Assembly (NCBI GenBank): GCA_018398765.1
Contig: JAHBMJ010000590.1
Location: 10,001-44,625 of the forward strand
Reading direction: 5' to 3'
DNA length: 34,625 nucleotides
Source: Chromera velia
Lineage: Eukaryota > Sar > Chromeraceae
Each line of letters begins with the position of its first letter. The stretch's first letter is position 1. The position numbers and the translations under genes are program-made. Below the pieces are notes generated by a model. It was given only the letters and a program-made list of their open reading frames with translations. It did not search any database and was not told the DNA's origin. Below, in pieces: positions 21,019 through 32,244 of this stretch.

Positions 21019-22186
21019 ACTATCACGACTCGGCGGATTACGTAGTGCACACAGTAAGGCCTCCTTTCGCTGTACAGTGTATGCTGCAGTGTATATGTAT
21101 GTTTTGGTGTAGTGTATGCATATTCATACAATGAGAACATGTATAAACTTTCAACCGCATATTTATATGATATGTTACTTGCTAGTTTAATAAGTTTATA
21201 AATTGTAAGATTTTATAAAATTTTAGTAACACTGTAACACAGTTTAGTATAGTAACACTACTGCCTATTCAAAGTCAACAGTGCCTAATAGCTAGATAGC
21301 CCCTGTTTATCTTTTTTAAAACCAACTTTTTATGGTCACAAACTGTGTTTTTTAAAAAAAAAATCAAAAATGTAGCCTGGGGGGGACCCCCCCTTAATTA
21401 ATTTAGGAATATATTCCTGATTATATTACTTTTGAAGTGAGTAACTAGTGAATAAATATATTCCGTGATTAAACACCTTTGCTGTCATGTTCACACGCCG
21501 TGTGCCTGCAGACATGCCACCTTTTTATGTCGAGCAAAAACGCGCCGTCGGATCGAATTGATCGGACCGTCCGGGCGGGAGGGCGGTTGGATTTTCAAAT
21601 CGCTACATTGAATTTCCTGGACCATCGACTACTATTCATTTTCAGTCTCGGAAGAGGACCACAGAGTTTGCATGAATGCGGGGAGTGGACGAACGTTCAC
21701 AGGTCATTGATTTTCGTGTCTCAAAAAGAATGGGTGCGTAAGCAAAACAGTTAGGCAAAACGATTAAATGTGCATGTGTACATCTTCATGCATTCTGTGC
21801 GAAGAAGGGAGAAGGAGCAGTGCAGGTGGACCTGGACGGCGTGATTGATTGAAAGATTCGATCGATCTGCCCTCGTGCAAGGAAGGTTCTTTCACGTCTC
21901 GAGCAGCACCGCCATGCATCAATCAGCCTACGGAAAAGTACTAGACGGAATGATATCCGTCCATGGGGAGAATTCTTTCAGGCGGAAACTCTAAAAACGG
22001 CAGAAAAAAAGAAAAGGAAAGGCACTGACAGAATTCTCTCCTCCCTCCATGCCTTCCCATGCAGGGAATCAAATGAAGACACAAAAGAGACTCAACGAGA
22101 GGGACGTTCGCACTCAAAAACTCGATCAGACTTTCCTTCATCCAGAAAGATCAACGGGGACTTCACAGGTCTCTGCGTGCAGGCAC
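21019..22186. other. Intergenic, 3' flank of the membrane-protein gene
   Basis: AT-rich to 21480, with a GGGGGGGACCCCCCC palindrome at 21380-21394. The remainder up to 22186 has ordinary composition and no recognisable coding sequence. The part nearest 22320 is probably 3' UTR of the minus-strand gene. Confidence 0.45.
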
Positions 22187-22267
22187 GAAGTGTAAGTCAG
22201 GTAGAAAGTGGACTTCGTGTAAGTCAGGTAGAAAGTGGACTTCGTGTAAGTCAGGTAGAAAGTGGAC
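22187..22267. repeat. 27-bp tandem repeat, three units
   Basis: Unit TTCGTGTAAGTCAGGTAGAAAGTGGAC at 22187, 22214 and 22241; units 2 and 3 are identical and unit 1 differs at its start. It lies 54 bp past the stop codon of the membrane-protein gene. Confidence 0.95.
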
Positions 22268-22320
22268 ATCTATGATATGATGAATGGAAAGTCGCCGCAT
22301 CTGTCTGTGTCTTTTGATAC

Positions 22321-24340
22321 TCACATTGGCAGCCGAGCCCCCTCTTCTTCGTTATCATCCGGAACGTCGCAGTCAAAGTCAATTCCCCCCTCCTCTTCGC
22401 CCATGTCGTTCGGCACGGCGCCGACTTCCTCCTCCACCTGCACACACTCACGTTCGATCATGCATCCGTCACGTTATTGATGCATGCACCTGTGTTGTTG
22501 AATACAAAAGAGGAAGTGGGGGACACCCATACGTCTACAGAAAGACACAAACGCCCTTACACACCGACGTGCGGGCAGGGTGGAAGGAAAAACGAGAGCG
22601 CAGAAGAGCTAGCGAAACGCAGGGAGAGACAGTGAAAGGGAGACGCAAAAATACAACAAGGAGAAAGAGGCCAGCTAGATGAAAGTGAGCTGTCACCACA
22701 CATGCAATCCCATCTACCTACACACGGACCCTGCAGGTGTCGATCGATGCGTTGCATGTCGATCACAATCGAGACTCACCAACCAACCAATGAACCAACA
22801 GAGCAACAGAGCGACCTACCAAATATCCTTCAGGTTCCCCTTTGACCTTCACGCCCTTCTCGAGATCATCCCCTACTCTCCCCTCTGCCTCCCCGTCTCT
22901 TCTCATTCCTTCCTCTGCAGTCATCACCGGACTCATCATTGACACCACACTCCCCTGCACTGCCCTGCCTGCAGTCGAAGGAGGGACACCGAGTCCTCCT
23001 TGGAATCGCATAGACTCTCCTGTCACGCTGGCACGTTTAGACTTGGGGATTACAACACTCCGAAGACGGCTCTCTTCCCCCCTCTCTGCGCTAGTCTCAC
23101 TACGCCACACGAGGTAGAAGTGTGCAGCACCCACGATCCAGGTGACGGTCGCGATGGTATTGATCATCACCCAGTCTCTCCCCAGAGGTGTGAGGAAGAT
23201 CCACACCCACGCCAAAGAGGTGAGAGGAAGCCAACCGAACACGAGGGGCATCCTCCATGGAACGAGCGACATCTCACCCTTATAGTCGGGAAAGAACAGA
23301 CGCTGTCGGAGCATCGCAAGCGGCACCGACCCCACGATGCATGCCACGGCGAGCACGCCGATCCATGGATTGAGGAGCCCGATGGTCTGAACATACGAAA
23401 CGACGAGAAGCTTCAGGGTGTACAGTTCTCTGCTTCCGTACAATTCTTTGGGGTTCGTCTTGACGAAGATGACCGACAAGACAGGGTTTGATTTCAGCAT
23501 CTTCCCCAATTTGCTCTCACCCCGTGACAGACTTTCAAAGAAATCGGAAATGAACTTCAGACCTTGAGAGATCAAGAAGGACAACCAGAGGAAGGCGAAA
23601 CCTTCCGCTGCCGTTCCCATCAGAACCATTTTGTACGGAGGTGACATGGGCAGTGTTAAAAAGCCCATTTGGACTTGGAGAGGTTTCAATGAAATCGCAG
23701 CCAACGTATTGACAACGACGAGGAAGATGTGAATGTCGAACAAAAGGCCGTCTTTGACTATTTTGCTGGGCTCCTTCTCTACCCACGCAGAGATAGACTT
23801 GACGCAAAGAATCATAATCGTGTTGAAAAAGAAAATCAAGAAGCAGAAGGCAAGGCGTTGTACTTGGAAGAAAGCTGTGGCATTCAGGAAGAACTCAACC
23901 ACCACTGTGACCGTGAGAACTCCAATCGCAGCTGCCCAAACCATCAGGGGGCCAGTGACAGGTCTGTGCGAAGGTTTCATGCTTCTGAAGGGAAGCCGTT
24001 TTCTACATTCCCACGGAGGTCTGTTGAGGAAGAGGAACACAGCGACGCAGAGAGGACTGGCGATGTTCACGAGATGCAACACTGCCATCAGACAGTTGAC
24101 GGTTGGATTGTCCATATCCAGCATGGCCAGGTTGGTGATCACGGTCATGGGCTTCAGTACGGTATTCCCGAAGGGTAGGACGAGACTGAAGATCCCGATA
24201 AGGACTGGGAGCGTTCCTGTGCCCATCATTGCCAGTGAGAAGGCCCGTGAGAACTGAAGGCAGAGCTCTGCAACAGCATCACGGTCGCACTCCCCTTGTA
24301 CAGAGGCCCTGCCAGTGGTGGTGGGCACAGAATTCCGCAT
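22321..24340 (-). CDS. Polytopic membrane protein of unknown function, two exons
   Basis: Exon 1 (24340-22820, 507 codons, true ATG) joins exon 2 (22437-22321) in phase 0 through GTAGGT...TGTGCAG, giving 545 aa. Hydrophobic segments suggest about ten membrane spans, near residues 37-58, 62-76, 90-108, 132-155, 162-184, 203-222, 244-266, 312-355 (two), 376-397 and 403-425. Charged loops such as RPPWECRKR lie between spans. A hydrophilic tail starts at about residue 430. Exon 2 adds a strongly acidic end (GEEEGGIDFDCDVPDDNEEE). I do not recognise the family. The spacing recalls cation exchangers of the CaCA type, but I see neither of their alpha-repeat motifs. The gene looks intact and under coding constraint: one 507-codon frame without a stop. 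Confidence 0.8.
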
Positions 24341-25683
24341 TGTGAGTCCTCTGACAGGTGCGTGCGTGCTCGGGGTCCTCGGACTCTCTTCCTCAAATCA
24401 AATCGAGACACTCGATCGCACTGCAGCACAGTTGCAGGCGTGCAGCTTCGATCATGCATGAAAGAGAGATGATTGGGTTGCGATTCAAAACTTCAATTAA
24501 TTAAGGTCAGTCGATCGCATGCGAAAAAATCGAATCAGCGCGGTGAGGGCATATCCCGGCCGTTGGCCGCATGTGCCGCGACGCGGCCGCAGGGTCCCCT
24601 TCCGATCCTTTGATGAAGATCTTAGTTCCGATTAGTTCCAATCTAGGTTCCGATCCTTTTTGTCAGGCTTAATTGATCCGCCCCTCATATATGGAGACGC
24701 GGCATGCATAATAAAAACCTCGATCATCCATTTTATCAAGTTAACATTCACACTGCATGTCACTGTATACTATAATTTACTATACTTTGTTAAAAGCATT
24801 GTAAGCGTATCATACACTCTCATGCATATATAGACGATCAAAGATCTAAGACCTGGTAAGACTTGGCTTCTAGCTATTACTAGCTATGTCTAGATGTTTC
24901 TATACTTTAAAACAACTAGCTGTGCATGTATATCTATGAAACTCCCCCCCTTGAAACTGGTTTATAAGCTGACTTTTACTAGTTTTCTCAGAGGTTTGTT
25001 AATTAAGTTTGTCCACCTTCAAACAAAAAACAGTTCTGATCAATCATAATTTAAAAGTTTTTTTCTACATAATTTGGCCACCAAATTTTGGCGCCATCTA
25101 AAGATGTTATGCCTTTATGTTGAATAAAAAAATGTTTTATATTAAATTATAGTCTAGATTATAGTCTATGGGGAGGCACTCTGAAATATAGATATGGTCG
25201 TCAAACGACTTTGCAGTAGCAATCTAAGCTCTAAAACATTTAAAATGAACTCCAAACTTATTTTATAAGCAAAAAAAGTTCTAAAAAATAAAAAAATGAC
25301 ACTTTTAGAGTATTGGTTGAAGGTTCTTACTCGGTTCGAGCTTAAAAACTACACGTCTCCACCTCTAGGTTCTTAGGTTCCTAAAACCTAGGTTCTAGCC
25401 TTCTCAGTCTGACCCTCCAAGAACCCCAAAGAACCTGTCCAAAACCAGTTAAGAAACATTGAACATGATAAAAATATTTAAAAGTTTGTCCACCAATCCG
25501 ACTGAAAAACGTTGGAAAAGGACTGTGAGAGGTAGAAGGACAAAGAGGGTTCCAGATAGTAAAGATTGAAAAAGGAAAAAGAGGGTTCCAAGATTTATCA
25601 AGACTCCAACAAGAAATTTATTGTGCGAGGTTGGCTCTTCTCTAACTTAATTAAGCTTTGAAACCATTTTCTTAAACGGTATT
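24341..25683. other. Intergenic, repeat-like AT-rich DNA
   Basis: 5' flank of the membrane-protein gene, a GC-rich block (24535-24600), then AT-rich sequence. TATGGGGAGGCACTCTG at 25167-25183 resembles the left end of the 573-bp TIR element at 11529 (TAGGGGGGGGCACTCTG), so a relative of that element may have left an end here. No gene is seen. Confidence 0.4.
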
Positions 25684-25985
25684 AGAAAGATTTATATGTG
25701 ATCTAACGGCCCTCGGGCCACAGGCACACAGCACTCTTACGTTGCTCCTAATTCTAGAGGTTGTGTCAACAGAGTCTCTTTCTCAACTTCATATGAGCAG
25801 CAGTCTCTTATTTTATCTGACTTTTTAATTTGAATTTAATTACTGCAATGCATGCATTTGCATACATGTATTTAATTCTGCATGTATGGATTTGCAAGAT
25901 GTCCACGCGCTCGATCTTGGCTCAATGGAAGGACGCCACGTCGCAGAGCCGGTTGGCCGGTGCCGGTCCCACTGCACGTCTTTCT
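25684..25985 (-). repeat. 3' LTR of the copia element
   Basis: 302 bp, in direct orientation with 32860-33161. On the element's strand it starts AGAAAGACG and ends AAATCTTTCT, giving short inverted ends AGAAAGA/TCTTTCT rather than TG/CA. Confidence 0.92.
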
Positions 25986-25997
25986 CACCCCCCCATC
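25986..25997 (-). promoter_or_regulatory. Polypurine tract of the copia element
   Basis: On the minus strand GATGGGGGGGTG directly precedes the 3' LTR; this is where plus-strand DNA synthesis would be primed. Confidence 0.7.
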
Positions 25998-26043
25998 TTG
26001 TTCAAATTCTTTTCCTTGTTCGTTTCTGTCCTCTTGCTTCTTT

Positions 26044-28423
26044 TCACACAAATTCTTTGCCTGGCCAGCAAGGTTTTGTTAGTGCGTTACCCATCTGAAC
26101 TTGGCGCCTACACCACATCACTTTCTCCCCGGTCCTGCCTAGTTCTTGGATCACAAAGTCCAGCATCCTTTGGGATATTCCGTCTGCTGCGACCCCCGAT
26201 CTCAACTGTTCAAACAGGGGGTTGCAATCGGTAAAGAAAGTAACTAGTGGTTCGGTCCCCCACATCTGTATTAACAGGGATTTGATACGTGGGAGATGTT
26301 TGACCACGCTTTCGAATGTGGTGGCTTCAGCTGCTGTGCTGCTCCCATGCTTGTAATTGTGTTTCTCTATATGCCAGTTTATACAATTTTCCCATGGATT
26401 TACCAGCTCTAACGCCTTCTTGGGTGTCCATCCTTCCTCTGCGAGGAAAATCAGCCAACTCAGCCTCCCGCTGTAGGTCTTGCGGGAATAGGCGGAGTCA
26501 GGCATGATCGCTAGCATCATTCTTTTCAGACGGTTCAGTGCTCTCATACGGAGGGGCTCTTTCTTTTCTTTGAGCATTTCCATTACTCTGATACCTGCCC
26601 GCACAATCCATCTGTAAGACCGTGTAGAGTAACAGCTCACCACATCAGCCCACACCCGTCTATTTGGTCACGTCCTCACCATCCAGTGAAGGACTCCGTT
26701 GATGCTTCTCATCAGGGGTTCCAACCTTCCTTCCTTCTCTTTCTCCATTGCAGGTTCAAGCTCGGCTGCTCTGAGTTCTCCCCCCTTTTTTTTCTCTCCC
26801 AAAACCCTCCATATGGCATCCGTGTTTACCTCTCTGCAGTAGGAGTCTTGGGAGATTTCGGCTGTACTATGGGAAAACATGAAGTCCATACCTGCATATT
26901 TGATTGATAACTGAGGGAGGAGCTCCTGCAGGTGCCCCCAATCGAACTTTGTCTTCAGAAACTCGATCTTTCCCTCCATCTCCTTTTTTCCTTTTCTTCC
27001 CCCAAACATGTCGTCAATTCAGTTGATCTGAATACCATCAGCAGGCTGTCCAGATTCTCCTACCTTGATCGTGACCCCCGTCTCTACGCGTTTATAGCCT
27101 GCCTGTCCCTGCACTTCGGCAAGGCTCTTGTCAAATATATCTAGCAAATATATTTCCTGAGTAGGGCATTCCATAGAGGCCCTTCTTAATCCACCGTAAC
27201 TCCCCTGGCTTAATGGCCAGGGTGGCTCTGCGCAGCTCTGCGTAGTCTTCATCATTGATGTCGTCATAGGGGTTTGTATCTGGGATTTCAGGCAGCCAAT
27301 CAGGGATGATGACGGCTGCGCGTTTCTCGTTTCTGTCAGGGGCTGTAAAGAATACACCAGAGATGTTTCCGGTGAACAGATTCAGAGAGACAGTCAAAGA
27401 AAAGATAGTAAAGATCAGAATAGCCCAGACAGAAGGTGTGCCAACATAAGTATCGACCGCCCTCTTGTCTGTGAAACCCTTACCAAAGCACCTCGCTTTC
27501 GGCTTTCTGTTGATTCCCTGCCTCTGCCTTCCTTCGTTCTTATCCCCAGTTCTTTTCATCTTTCCTTTCCTGCCGTTGTACTTCTGGGGCTGTTCCCCCT
27601 CTCTGTCACACTGCAGCCTGTCACCCTTGCCCATGGTCTGTCTTGATTGTGCTGCCTTCTCTTCTTCCTGTCTGTTCTCTTCCTTCTCTTTCTCTGCCTG
27701 CTGGGCTTCCTTTTCTTTCCATATCAGCCTCCAGCCTATTTGCATGACAGAGTCAACTTCCTTCCTATCGACTACCCTGCCCAGAACCCCCTTACCTACA
27801 ATGTTTTTCAACCACTCGTCTCGGCACGCGACATCGAAGTCCCCCCTTGCGACCTCCTCCGGGAGTGCAGGAGTCTGGGTAAACCCCTGCTTGAAGTCAT
27901 CGGGGACCGTGAGCGGGTGCTTAGGGTCAGGGCCCAGGTAGAAGCAGTCATGGGTAGGGGCAAGGAAGAAGACGTTTTGAGCGGGAGGTCGTTCACCTAG
28001 TAGGTTAAACCCGGGGGGTCCCCCACTAGATCTCTCTCTATTATCTCTCATCTCTTCCTGCTCTGCCTCCCTGTTCCTCCTCTCTTCACCCAACTGCCCA
28101 CCCGTCAGAGTATCAGGTATAAGATGATTCTCTCCGAAAAGAGAATCGTTGTTGTCACTGTTGTCTCCACCCCCCGCAGTTTGAACTTCACCCCCCTCTG
28201 CTTGATCTCCGGATTCGGCCTCTTCCTCCCTCTGTGCTGGTGCCTCTTGCTCATACCCTCCCACCTGTGCAGGGGAAAAGGATAAGATTTCTGCCTCAAT
28301 GGTAGGAGGCAAATGTCCTCCAGCAAACTCGAAGTACCGGAGGACGTCCGTCTTGCAGACAGTCATATCAGACAGGCCTGCAAACTTCCACTTACTATCT
28401 GGCTGCTGCTGGACTTTGGAAGC
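26044..28423 (-). pseudogene. Copia reverse transcriptase and RNase H, inactivated
   Basis: From 28423 the frame reads a hydrophilic linker, then the RT fingers (VDSVMQIGWRLIWKEK). A charged insertion of roughly 70 residues follows, then KARCFGKGFTDKRAVDTYVGTP, which is the usual KARLVA.G block. Motif A reads LFTGNISGVFF, where copia RTs have GDVxxAFL, so the catalytic Asp is Asn (AAC at 27367-27365). GLYGMPYSG is the VYGLKQ-type motif. A single-base frameshift lies near 27135. IDDM at 27018-27007 is the YVDD-box and is preceded by an in-frame TGA (27021). Another TGA is at about 26668. RNase H follows with PDSAYS, AEATTFE and FTDCN as its acidic residues and ends near NALTKP. Confidence 0.88.
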
Positions 28424-28425
28424 TA

Positions 28426-29431
28426 GGGTATTTCACTAAAAAAAAAAAATAATAAAAATTAATTTTATACCCCCCCCTTTAAGTATATAAAACACTCTAG
28501 ACATCTAAAAGTATGCTCAATGTTGTTCTTTACCTGAAAGAACCTTCATGAACTTAAAAAAAGACTTGTAGCATCATGATTTATGATGGTTATTTAAAGT
28601 TTTCATCATGTTGCTACTTAGGGTTTTAAGAGTAGTAAAAACATCGTTATGTAACCTAATACTTAACCTATCTAAACCTTATGTAACCTGGTATAACCTG
28701 CTTCAAATCACTTCATTAATATCAGCAGACATGATTTGAAAACCATATAACTCAACTCTCCTTCAGTTTTCATCCTTTTCATCACTTTCACACTCAATCA
28801 TATCATTAATTTAAAACTGACTTTCTGCGTGAGCAAGCTCGTTGTTATTCACCGTCATCCCCCTCCCAACCAAAACTGCCCAATACAACCAGAAAACACT
28901 CTTGAACAGCCACAGCGCCTTTCTGCTTTCGATCTTTTATTGCTATCACACTCTATTCTCTGTTGTCCCTGATTTCATTTGTCTGCCAGCTTGAATGCTC
29001 CATCGCAAATTTGTTGAAATTTGACAATGTTTTTCCCGTATGCATGACTGCCTAGCTTGCCAAAACGAGGTGTCTCAATAACAGTTTTGAAGAGTCAAAT
29101 CATCAGTTTTAAGTTTGTTTTGAACAGTTTGAGGCTGGTTTATACTATGTTAATACTGGTATTGGCAGGTTCAAGCAGGTTTCAAAAGATGACAACGTTA
29201 AAATGAAGGTTCTGTAACCTTGTATCCGAACCTTCATTAGCAACGACCCCTAAACCTACCCTTAATCTAATATAACCTTGCCGAACCAAGGATTTTACAT
29301 GTGATTATGTGTTCAAATGACCTTTTAGCAAAATTAGGCTAGGAATCTATTTAAAAAAATGTCTAAAAACTGTTTTTTTGTAAGGTTTTTTACTATAAAA
29401 CCTAGTACACCTCTATCAAAGTGAAATACCC
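28426..29431. mobile_element. 1006-bp non-autonomous TIR element nested in copia (element A)
   Basis: Ends GGGTATTTCACT (28426-28437) and AGTGAAATACCC (29420-29431) are a perfect 12-bp inverted repeat, flanked by TA at 28424-28425 and 29432-29433. The interior is AT-rich and non-coding, with an A run just inside the left end. Deleting the element with one TA joins the codons for HVTSK to LASKVQQQPD in one open copia frame, which confirms the boundaries and the TA duplication. Confidence 0.9.
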
Positions 29432-29433
29432 TA

Positions 29434-30732
29434 GTTTGGAAGTCACATGGGTGCTCTTGCAAGACTTTCGGATGATGACAAGAGGAGTGAGTTTGTTGTC
29501 GGGTCCTCGAATGAGGATGCCAGTGAATCGGTCGTGAGCATCGGTGGGAACATCTGCGCTGTGCTGTTCAGGGAAATCCACCCCTCCAATCGCCTGTACT
29601 CCCTCATTTCTATTGCTACCTCCGCCGGCAGGACTGGCAGCAGCCCTGTGCAGAGGGTGGGAGGGAGGGGCATCAGATGCATCATCTGGAATGGGTAGGG
29701 GGCGTGGTGGCATCTCCACGCTGTTTGAAGCCCAATCAGGACCCCCCTAACAGGATACAACCCCGCGTTTCACTGGTTTGACGTATTGGGGGTGGGTTTT
29801 GAGGATGTCCTAGACATCTGTGTTCGGTTGTTTTCGGGTTACGACGGTGGTGCTTTTATTTTTTTCATATAGCCACACCACTTCACTCCCTGCTAGTTCA
29901 ATACCGCTCTCTGTTGTCCTTAATATACCGATATCTTCAATGAGGAATCGGAAGGGAGGAGGGATGCTAAATGCCTTCTCCCACTGACTCATCCTGAGGA
30001 CTTTGCTGTAGAGCTTTGCACGTGTCAGTGCCACCTCCCTGGCTTGATGACCCCAGAGGGATTTGGGGCATGAACCGAACCGACGTTTCCATTCGGCTCT
30101 GAGGGCTGCTAGCTCGGTTCTTCTGTGGCGGTTCTTTCCTTCCACAAACCCGAGTGGCCCCTTTTCTCCTGCAGGGTTATCGAAGAACGTTATGCCTCTG
30201 CGTTCAACGAAATCTCCTAGTAGTCCTCCACGAAATTCGGGTGCCTTGTCACATCGGATTCTGCCTGCTACGGCTTTCGGACCTTCCTTCTAGAATTGAA
30301 CATCCCCAAACGACTCCATAAACTCAATGTGGTCATGCATTCCATCAACGGAGTGGTTACGGGATTTGAGGGGATAGTCGAGATCGAGGCCGCTGTACCC
30401 ATCTAGTACACTTAGGCAGCATGCATGAGGCCCGTTGACCTCATCATCATTTGGGAACCAGTGATCGAGTTGCATGATTTGGAAGGGCCCACCCGCATCC
30501 TCATGTCGGGTGGGGACAGGTGCTAGAGTGGGAATGGTTGCGTTTTTGAGGGGACAGAGCCGGCACTCTATCTCAAGCCTTTTCTAGTCTTCAGTCCTTG
30601 CGTGCATTCCCTTGCTTGCCAGTGTGGGCTCTAGTTTGTCTCGACCGACGTGTCCAAATCGTCTGTGGTATGCCCTCAGTTCCTTAAAACTGATTGTTCT
30701 CTCTCTGATTGCATGCCTATGCCCCCCCAGTC
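29434..30732 (-). pseudogene. Copia integrase region, inactivated
   Basis: From the high-coordinate side: HRRFGH...CRLCPL forms the HHCC zinc-binding domain. DHW...LSVLDGYSGL carries the first Asp of the DDE core, IRCDKAPEFRGG the second, and FVEGKNRH the Glu. LWGHQAREVALTRAKL matches the integrase end, and a Pro-rich linker follows toward the RT. All of it is in one frame except for in-frame stops at about 30586, 30292, 29812 and 29749. A frameshift at the G run near 30722-30728 separates it from the upstream pre-integrase part. With these breaks no functional enzyme can be made. Confidence 0.88.
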
Positions 30733-30869
30733 TTCTGCATTGCTTCTTTGACTTCGTCTGCTATGGGAATGAATGTGGTTGTGAATGGAAGGTTAGAGGT
30801 GGCATCTCCCTTCGGATTCTCAACTACCACCTCAATGAGAAAACCCCTCGCGTCTTGCACGATTACGTA

Positions 30870-32242
30870 CACGGCTTGCCTAGTCAGACATACAAACTCC
30901 TAGGAATACTGCCTGGACAACCCTAGGGAAGTCTGGGCATATTCGAAGGAATGCCTAGGAGATTTAGGGTACATGCCTGGTGGACCCTAGGGGTCTCCCG
31001 GGTAAGTGCCTAGTAGACCTTAGGTACCATCTAGGCAAGTTCCTATCTTATCTTAGGCAGTCTCTTAGCAACATCTTGAGTTTTTCTAGACAACATTAGC
31101 TGAGTTTTCAACTTTAAAAACATAAGTAAAAGTATTTAATTGATGAATATTTACAGGAATGTCATGCCCACGTTTGGTCAGGCATGTCTTCATCTCGCTC
31201 TGCCCCTGCTCTTTTATCGAGAAGCTCTGACTTGTAGTATTCAAGAGAGCTGAAAAGCACCTTACCCTTCTAAAAAGAAGCTCAAGTATGTGATGTATGA
31301 AATTTTGCTTCGCGTGGCGTTTTTCGCAGGGATTTGCAAAGAATTGCATATCAATGTTGGAGGCGAGGCAATGAAGAGAGCACTTAAAAACAAAGAGGCA
31401 CAGATGGTGAATGATCGAAGAAAGAAAAAAACTATAAGTGCAGCAGCGGCAGGCAACTCTTCAGGAAGTTATGAAGAGGGGGAAGGAGGAGAGGATGAAG
31501 AGGGGGAGGAGGAGGAGGAGGCGGGGAGGGAGGAAAGAGCAGAGGTACCTACCGGGCGAGGACGCTCCGGAAGAGGTGCAAGGGGAGGCAGGGGTGCAAG
31601 GAGAGGCAGGGGGGCAGGGCGCGGAGTTGCGCCAGCCCCACCGGCTTTGGCCGATGGGTCTGCTTCTGGCCAAGGGCAGTGAGGGGAGAGGAGGGAAACT
31701 GTGGAGAGGGGGGGGTGGCAGACATGGAGAGGGGAGGGGGGGGTAGAGGCATCTACAGGGCGAGAACGCTCTAAGGGGGTGACTACCAACAAGGGTGTGA
31801 GGGGACGGAGAAGGGGAAGGGAAGGGATTGCAGCTACTGCCCAAGCCTCAACGACTGTGGCTTGGGCTATGCATGGCTAATGGGTTTGTTTCTGGGTAAA
31901 ACACTTTGGAGGTTGCCTTGAAAAAATATTTTGCATGCTGACTCTTAATGCTCTAAAATCATATTATGATTATTTCTATATAAGTATCATTATCTAACAC
32001 CGTTTTTTTAAAGAACTCTTTATCTAAGCTTACTTAGGATAGGATAGGAACTTACCTAGATGGTGCCTAGGAATGTTTTAGTGTTTGCCCGGTAGCTCCG
32101 TAGGAGTCACTAGGCACTTGCCTGGTAGACCCCAGGTAGACTGCCTAGAAGACCCCCCGGTCTACTAGGCATGTTTCCTAATCTACCTAGTAGTTTCATA
32201 GCATTTTACCGGGAGTTTGTATGTCTGACTAGGCAAGCCGTG
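30870..32242. mobile_element. 1373-bp TIR element nested in copia (element B), long subrepeat-rich TIRs
   Basis: The ends CACGGCTTGCC...(30870) and ...GGCAAGCCGTG (32242) are exact inverses for about 30 bp. Looser pairing continues for about 200 bp (to about 31074 and from about 32026) and is made of repeated GCCTAGG / GCCTGGTAGACC motifs. TA flanks both ends (30868-30869, 32243-32244). Removing the element with one TA fuses the copia frame ...HREGKDSY to VIVQDARGF without a stop. The element holds one frame (31290-31682) that is not transposase-like. Mariner-type superfamilies use TA targets, but no such enzyme is present here. Confidence 0.9.
31290..31682 (+). CDS. Hypothetical RG-rich protein inside element B
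   Basis: 130 codons from ATG to TGA. The first 50 residues are ordinary and basic (VAFFAGICKELHINVGGEAMKR). An acidic Glu/Gly stretch follows, then an RGG-like tail (GRGRSGRGARGGRGARRG). A diverged copy of the tail coding sequence recurs at about 31740-31880 in the same element, out of order with this frame. Low-complexity composition may alone keep the frame open. A nucleic-acid-binding role is only suggested by composition. Confidence 0.3.
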   Translation: MMYEILLRVAFFAGICKELHINVGGEAMKRALKNKEAQMVNDRRKKKTISAAAAGNSSGSYEEGEGGEDEEGEEEEEAGREERAEVPTGRGRSGRGARGGRGARRGRGAGRGVAPAPPALADGSASGQGQ

Positions 32243-32244
32243 TA

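Noticed and set aside
21380-21394. G7ACCCCCCC palindrome as a transposon end
   Set aside because: A single palindromic spot without a distant partner; it does not define an element.
22842-24257. Plus-strand frames opposite the membrane-protein gene
   Set aside because: Shadows of the 507-codon minus-strand exon, with no motif of their own.
22321-24340. Assignment of the membrane protein to the Na+/Ca2+ exchanger superfamily
   Set aside because: The span count is compatible, but I find no alpha-repeat signature or conserved acidic residues in the spans.
25830-26234. 134-codon plus-strand frame
   Set aside because: It is antisense across the LTR and the RNase H end.
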